From CAWEHT01 sp963808455 (GTDB lineage Bacteria > Chloroflexota > Anaerolineae > CG2-30-64-16): a stretch of 41,093 bases of DNA. The first letter of the stretch is position 1. Each line of letters begins with the position of its first letter. Under the pieces are notes generated by a model. That model had not been told where the DNA came from, did not search any database, and was given only the letters and a program-made list of their open reading frames with translations. Made by a program: the position numbers and the translations under genes. This document shows positions 36,601-41,093 of this stretch, in pieces. Where the stretch lies: positions 1 through 41,093 of the forward strand of contig CAWEHT010000343.1 in the NCBI GenBank assembly GCA_963808455.1. Reading direction: 5' to 3'.

Positions 36601-39600
36601 AGAGGCCGGTCACGTTGTACTGCGTGGCAGTGCCCACGTCGAAGGTCTGTTGGGCTACCCCGGTTTGCGTCCCCACGTTCACGACATAATCGTCCACGTC
36701 GGGCTGGGCAAGGGGCTGCCAGGTGAGGCTGAGCTGGCGGTAACCCGGCTGTGCAGCCAGGCTGGCGCTGAAGGGATTCGGCCATTCGCTGCCGGGGTGT
36801 GACACCTGGACCGTGGTCGGCGCGTACAGGCGCACCGGCGGGTTGGTGCCGTCCACGGCCTCGGCCCAGATGTGATAGTTGCCGGTGGGCAGCTTGCTCA
36901 AGTTGACCGCCTGGCTGTGCGCGTCTGCCATCGACCCACGTGCTGTCCGACCCAACCAGCCCCTGGACGAGGTCTTGCCCACTGTACACGGGTGACACGA
37001 TCGTCTGATGCGTGCCATCCGACGCCGTGATAGGGAACGTGCTGGTGATGGCTCCCGAGTTGGCATAGATATTGATCTGTGTGCTGACCGTGGGCCCGGA
37101 GAGCTGCCATCCCACTGTGGCCGACTGGTTGCCATCGTCGGCAACGGACACATTGCTCAACTGCGGCGGCGGCGTCGCGCCCAAAGCCGTAAAGACGTAC
37201 TGGTCCTGGTCGGTCGGATTTCCGTCCAGGAGGGCCCTCCAGGTGCCCTTTTGTGCCTGAGTGACGATGATGGTGTCTTGCGTGACCTTCTGCGTGCTCA
37301 GGTCGGTGAGCACGATCATCTGCAAGGCGGTCGGGGAGGTGCCGGGCAAGGCCCACACGGTGTAAACATTGCCGTCGCGGAGGGCGACCCCCGGCAGGCT
37401 GGCCAGCGTTGACCCGGAGGACGACCGGAGGACGAGGTTGTAGGTGCCGTTGCCGAGGGCGGCGTAGGCGCTTGCCGTGCCTGCCCCCACGCCGCCGGCG
37501 AGCGTGGTGCCCTGGGCGACCAGGCTGAGGGCACCGTCGCCCGGCGCCGCGTTCAGCAGGCGGACCTGGAGCGTCCCGAGCGCGGGGATGCTGTTGTTGT
37601 CGCTGGCCAGGCTCAGGCTCGCGTTTCCGGTCGTGCCGCTGGCGACGAGCGTGTAGTCCTGCCCGCCGGCCGGGTCCAGCGAGGTTTGAGCGAGCACCGG
37701 CGCCGTCTTCCCGGCCGGCACCAGTTGCACGACGGTGTGCAGTGCCGGCACCGCAACGTAGTCGGAGACGGCGCCGAACGGCACCTGGCTAAAGATCTGG
37801 GTCTGGCCCGTCTTGCCGGAGGCCGGCTGGCTGAACAGCAGGTCGAGCTGGCCGCTGCCGAACACCGATTGCGCGAGGCGCAGCCGGGTGTTCGGGCCGT
37901 CATCCTGCCGCAAGGCCAGGGTCAGCGCCTGGTTTGCCGCGGGCTGGCCGGCCAGGAACACGGTGTACACGTTCCCCTGCGCCAGGGTCAGGCTCTGTGC
38001 GGGCAGAGTTTCGGTGAAGGTGCCGGCCTGGCGCACCACCATCTGGTAGGTGCCCGCCTTGAGGGACAGGTACTGGCTCACGCCCTGGTAGGGGACATTG
38101 GAATAGTACGCCGTGCCATCTGCGCCGGCCACGTCCACTGCCGGCACGTCGGGCGCGGCGTGGACGAAGCGCAGGAGTGCTGCCGTCAGAGGCAGCGGGC
38201 GGTTCTCGTCTTGCAGCAGCATGAGCTGCAGCCCGCCGCTGTGCCCGGTGACCACGACGGAATAGTCGGAATTGCCTTGCAGGTTGAGCTGTGCGCTGGC
38301 CAGCGCCGTGCTGCTGCCGGGCAGACGGACCACGACGGTGTGCGTGCCCACGCTCTGCGCTTGATAGCTCGGCGAGGTGCCGAACGGCACCGCTGCCCAG
38401 GCCGTGGTCCCATCGACCACCACATCGAGCGCATCCATGCCCAGCGCGGCATTCATGGGGCGCAAGCGGGCGACCGGGTCGGTGCTGGCGGCGCAGTAGC
38501 TCTTCGGCTGCGCCGGCACTTGCACGGTCAGCCCCTGATCCAGCCCCGGTAGGCCACGCACCAGCCGCTGCGCCACCGGCACAGTTGACGTCAGAGCTCC
38601 GGACAGCGCCAGGCTGGGCCGCTGTTCGGAGGCGGTGAGCTGGGTGGGCGTCAGGGCTGCCGAGATGCCGAGGGCGTCCGGCGCTGCCCGCAAACCGGAG
38701 GCCGGCGCCCCGGTCTGGCTCAGCGAGCCCGACTGGCCCAGCGTGTAGGTGATTACCTCGCCGTAGGTCACGCCGGAAGGCACGTGGCTCTGGTCGATGC
38801 GCGTGCCGTCGGGCGCCACCAGGCTCAACGTCGGCACGGTGCCGTTGCGGCTCAGGCTGAAAGTTGCGTTGGATTGGCCGTTGATCGGCACGTCGCTTTC
38901 GATCTCGCCGTTGGCGTTGATTTTCAGGCCCTGCAAGTCTTTCTCGCTCAAGAGCTGCGCCAGGGCGCCCATCCGGGCGTAGGCCATGCGGGCCTTGGCG
39001 ACCTGCGGCGGCGTTACCAGCTTCAGCTGGTCCACGTTGGTGAAGCTGAAGTTGCCGCTGGTATCGACGAAGAAGCCGTAGGACGTGCCAAGGACGGTTA
39101 CGTAGCCCTTGAAGCCCCATTGGCCGGTGGTGAACTCTCCCACGTCCGCCCCGACGGTGCCGAGGGTCCAGTCCGACGGAGGAATATAGATGCACCATTG
39201 AGTTGACCAGCAACTGAGGCGCAGGCAGCCGAACCATCCACAGCTTGAGTCCCACCAGAGTTTGCAATCGAAACCAGGGGTGCAGCCCTGGTAGATCGCA
39301 CCCTCGGCGATCCCGACGGTCAGGGTGGCGCTGCCGGTCAGATGGAAGCTGCCCGAGCTCGTCCAGGCATTGACCGTGACCTGGCCGTGGATGACAAGCA
39401 TGTTCATCCATAACGTGGTGCTGAAGCTGTTGGCGGTGATCGTCGCGCTGGCGCCGCCGACCGAGAAGACGAAGAGCTTGACCGTGCCGCTCAGCCCCAG
39501 CTCGAAGGGGTTCGTGGCCATATGGGCAGTGGCCTGCGCGCTGGCGACCGCCATGCCGGCTATCTGCCGCCCGGCCGCGATCTGGATGCCGAGGTCCACG

Positions 39601-41093
39601 CTGGTGCTGTCGGCGCCGATCGTGACGCTGCCGCTGGCATTGGTGACGAAGAAGCCGGTATCACCGATCGGGATCTGGCAGGATAGCGAGACCGAGACAT
39701 TTTGCAGCCCCAGCCCGCCGGAGCTGGACAGGCTCCCCGGCCTCATGCCGGCGGCCACCGGGCCACGCTTCACCAACAGCTTCTCTTCACCCGTCCAAGA
39801 GACGTAGATGGTGACGCTCACGCTGAGGCCGGCGCAGCCGGCTACGGAGTTAAGGCCGGGCACGCCGAACGTGCCGCTGGCGCTGATCTGGTAACCGTCG
39901 CCGACCTTGATCAGCGAGCCGCCCAGGCCGCCGAGCGTGAATCCGCCCGCCTTGATGGTCGGCAGCTGGAAACTCCCTCCGCCGATGCTCACCGAGTTGG
40001 CGCCGCCGCCGGGCTTGATCGTCACGTTGTAGACCGACGCACCGCCGCCTCCAAAGCCGCTTGGCAGCACCAGCGAGGCCGAAGCGATGTAGAGTGAGCC
40101 GTCGCTGTTGACCTGCACGTTGCTGACCTGCAAGGTCATGCCGGCCAGGGTGAGGCTGAAACTGCTCACCGAGCCGCTGATGTTGCCGCCACTGTCCACG
40201 CTGATCGTGCCGCTGGCGCTGGCCGAGGCACCCGGGATCGTGATCGCCACCGTGCCGGTCAGCGTGACCTTATAGTCGGCGCCGCCGTTGGTGACGCTGA
40301 GCGTGGCGGTCACGCCGGTCACGCTGAAGCCGGTGCTGCCACCGAGGCTGAAGTTCGGGAGGCTGAAGCTCGCCGAGCCGCCGCCGATCTGCACGCCCTT
40401 TGCCGTGATCGAGATGTTTGTCAACGAGCCCGAGGCGTTGCCCAGGCTGCTCGGCAGGGAGATCGTGCCGCTGGCCACCGTCAGGCCGGTGTTCGTCAGG
40501 GTGATGTTCGTCAACGTCAGGGTCAGGCTGGCCAGCTTCAAGCTCAGGCTGCTCACGGTGGCCTGGAAGTTGCCCTGGGTGTTGACCGTGGCATTGATCG
40601 CGATGTCCTGGCTGTTGTCCGGCAGCCGGAGCTTCAGCGTGGCGCTGAGCCCGAAGGTGTAGCTGCCGTTGTTGTTGACCAGGGTCAGGGTCGGGCTGGC
40701 GATGGTGAGCGTCGAGCCATCCCCGATCTTGATGTCGCCTATGGAGAGGCTGGCCGTGCCGATGCTCAGCCCGTCCTTGGTGATCTGCAGGTTCTTGAGC
40801 GTGCCACTGGCACTGTTCAGCGCCGCGGGCAGGGTCAGGGTCGCTGAAGCCACGCTCAGGCCCGTGTTGCCCACGGCGACGCCGGTCATCTGGAGGGTGG
40901 CGCCTGCCAGCGTCAAGGTCAGCTGGTCCAGCGTGCCCTGGACGTTGCCTTTCGAATCCACCGTAAAGCCGATGCCCACGGTCTGCGAGTTGCCTGGCAG
41001 GTTCAGGACCAGCTTGCTGCTGGCGCTGAAGTTGTAGACGCCATTCACCACCTGCAGGGTCGCCTGGATCTGCGTGAACTTGACCTTGGTACC
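33626..41093 (-). CDS. Giant secreted protein with beta repeats, DUF4397-like and five DUF11 domains (partial at 5' end)
   Basis: Enters from beyond the right edge and ends at 33626, so at least 2,480 residues with no start seen. In order: Gly/Ser/Thr-rich beta repeats of about 70 residues (LTLAGATLQMTGV, SGTLKNLQITKDGLSIG; 41093-39900); a globular region with a Cys/Trp-rich insert (39290-39170); a Pro/Ala/Ser linker; four DUF4397-like repeats (best RFVHAAPDVPAVDV; 38480-37400); fibronectin-like domains (37150-36560); Ig-like beta domains (36500-35730); and five DUF11 domains (YTLTVRNTGPSAATGVEITD and relatives; 35600-33750). Frame breaks near 36930, 36560 and 35730. Probably a surface-exposed structural or adhesive protein. 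It converges on the ferric-reductase-like gene with an 89 bp gap in which I see no clear terminator. Confidence 0.88.

Noticed and set aside
1..41093. tRNA, rRNA or CRISPR loci
   Set aside because: No cloverleaf with a recognisable T-loop, no rRNA-like stretch and no spacer array were seen by eye; a covariance search could still find a small RNA.

Overview
This is a 41 kb high-GC window (about 65% by eye) from a bacterium, most plausibly a Chloroflexota member (Anaerolineae/Caldilineae-like). The grounds are family content, very large secreted repeat proteins with DUF11, InlB-type and DUF4397 modules, proline/threonine-rich linkers, and a secreted protein ending YLPLIRK. The lineage is inference. 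Almost every long gene is broken by single-base frameshifts although motifs continue across the breaks. The sequence therefore looks like an incompletely polished long-read assembly, and I annotate each broken gene as one locus.

Layout. (1) 1-6866 is dominated by a 3.3 kb inverted repeat. Arms 203-3474 and 3580-6866 are mirror copies around a 105 bp centre, preceded by 200 bp of unrelated AT-rich DNA. The right arm holds a truncated secreted protein, a response regulator fused to a class III nucleotide cyclase (leaderless promoter) and, divergently, a large membrane sensor (HAMP, two GAF, HD). The left arm is an error-rich copy, most likely a fold-back artefact at a contig end. (2) 7702-11770 holds a LysM/L,D-transpeptidase, a palindromic intergenic repeat, an NAD-dependent sugar epimerase and, from an overlapping divergent promoter pair, aspartyl-tRNA synthetase. 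(3) 22472-11789 on the minus strand is a tightly packed operon under a near-consensus sigma-70 promoter: membrane FHA protein, transmembrane Ser/Thr kinase, PP2C phosphatase with an outer domain, then a roughly 2,000-residue secreted Kelch/DUF11/InlB-repeat protein. The first three genes overlap by 4 bp and the fourth starts 12 bp after the third. (4) 22919-24784 is typA, with a promoter and a terminator-like hairpin in its leader. (5) 26652-25213 is a geranylgeranyl-reductase-family flavoprotein with a CRP-like palindrome over its promoter.

(6) 26908-32360 is the most unusual part. It is bounded by 26-bp terminal inverted repeats (TGTC...GACA, 21/26 identical) and has arrays of a 20-bp site inside each end: three on the left at exact 22-bp spacing and four on the right, in inverted orientation. 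This is the end architecture of TnsB/TniA/IstA/Mu-type transposons. There is no transposase inside. The only cargo is one giant secreted gingipain-like C25 cysteine peptidase fused to a PQQ-type propeller and fibronectin-like domains. The right end also carries an outward-facing promoter aimed at the next genes. (7) 32512-33536 encodes a small membrane protein and a ferric-reductase-like haem membrane protein. (8) 41093-33626 (minus) is a giant secreted protein running off the window: beta-rich repeats, a Cys/Trp-rich insert, DUF4397-like repeats and five DUF11 domains.

The cell envelope is the common theme: surface proteins, a cell-wall crosslinking enzyme, and two signalling systems that sense outside the membrane (cyclic nucleotide, and FHA/kinase/phosphatase).
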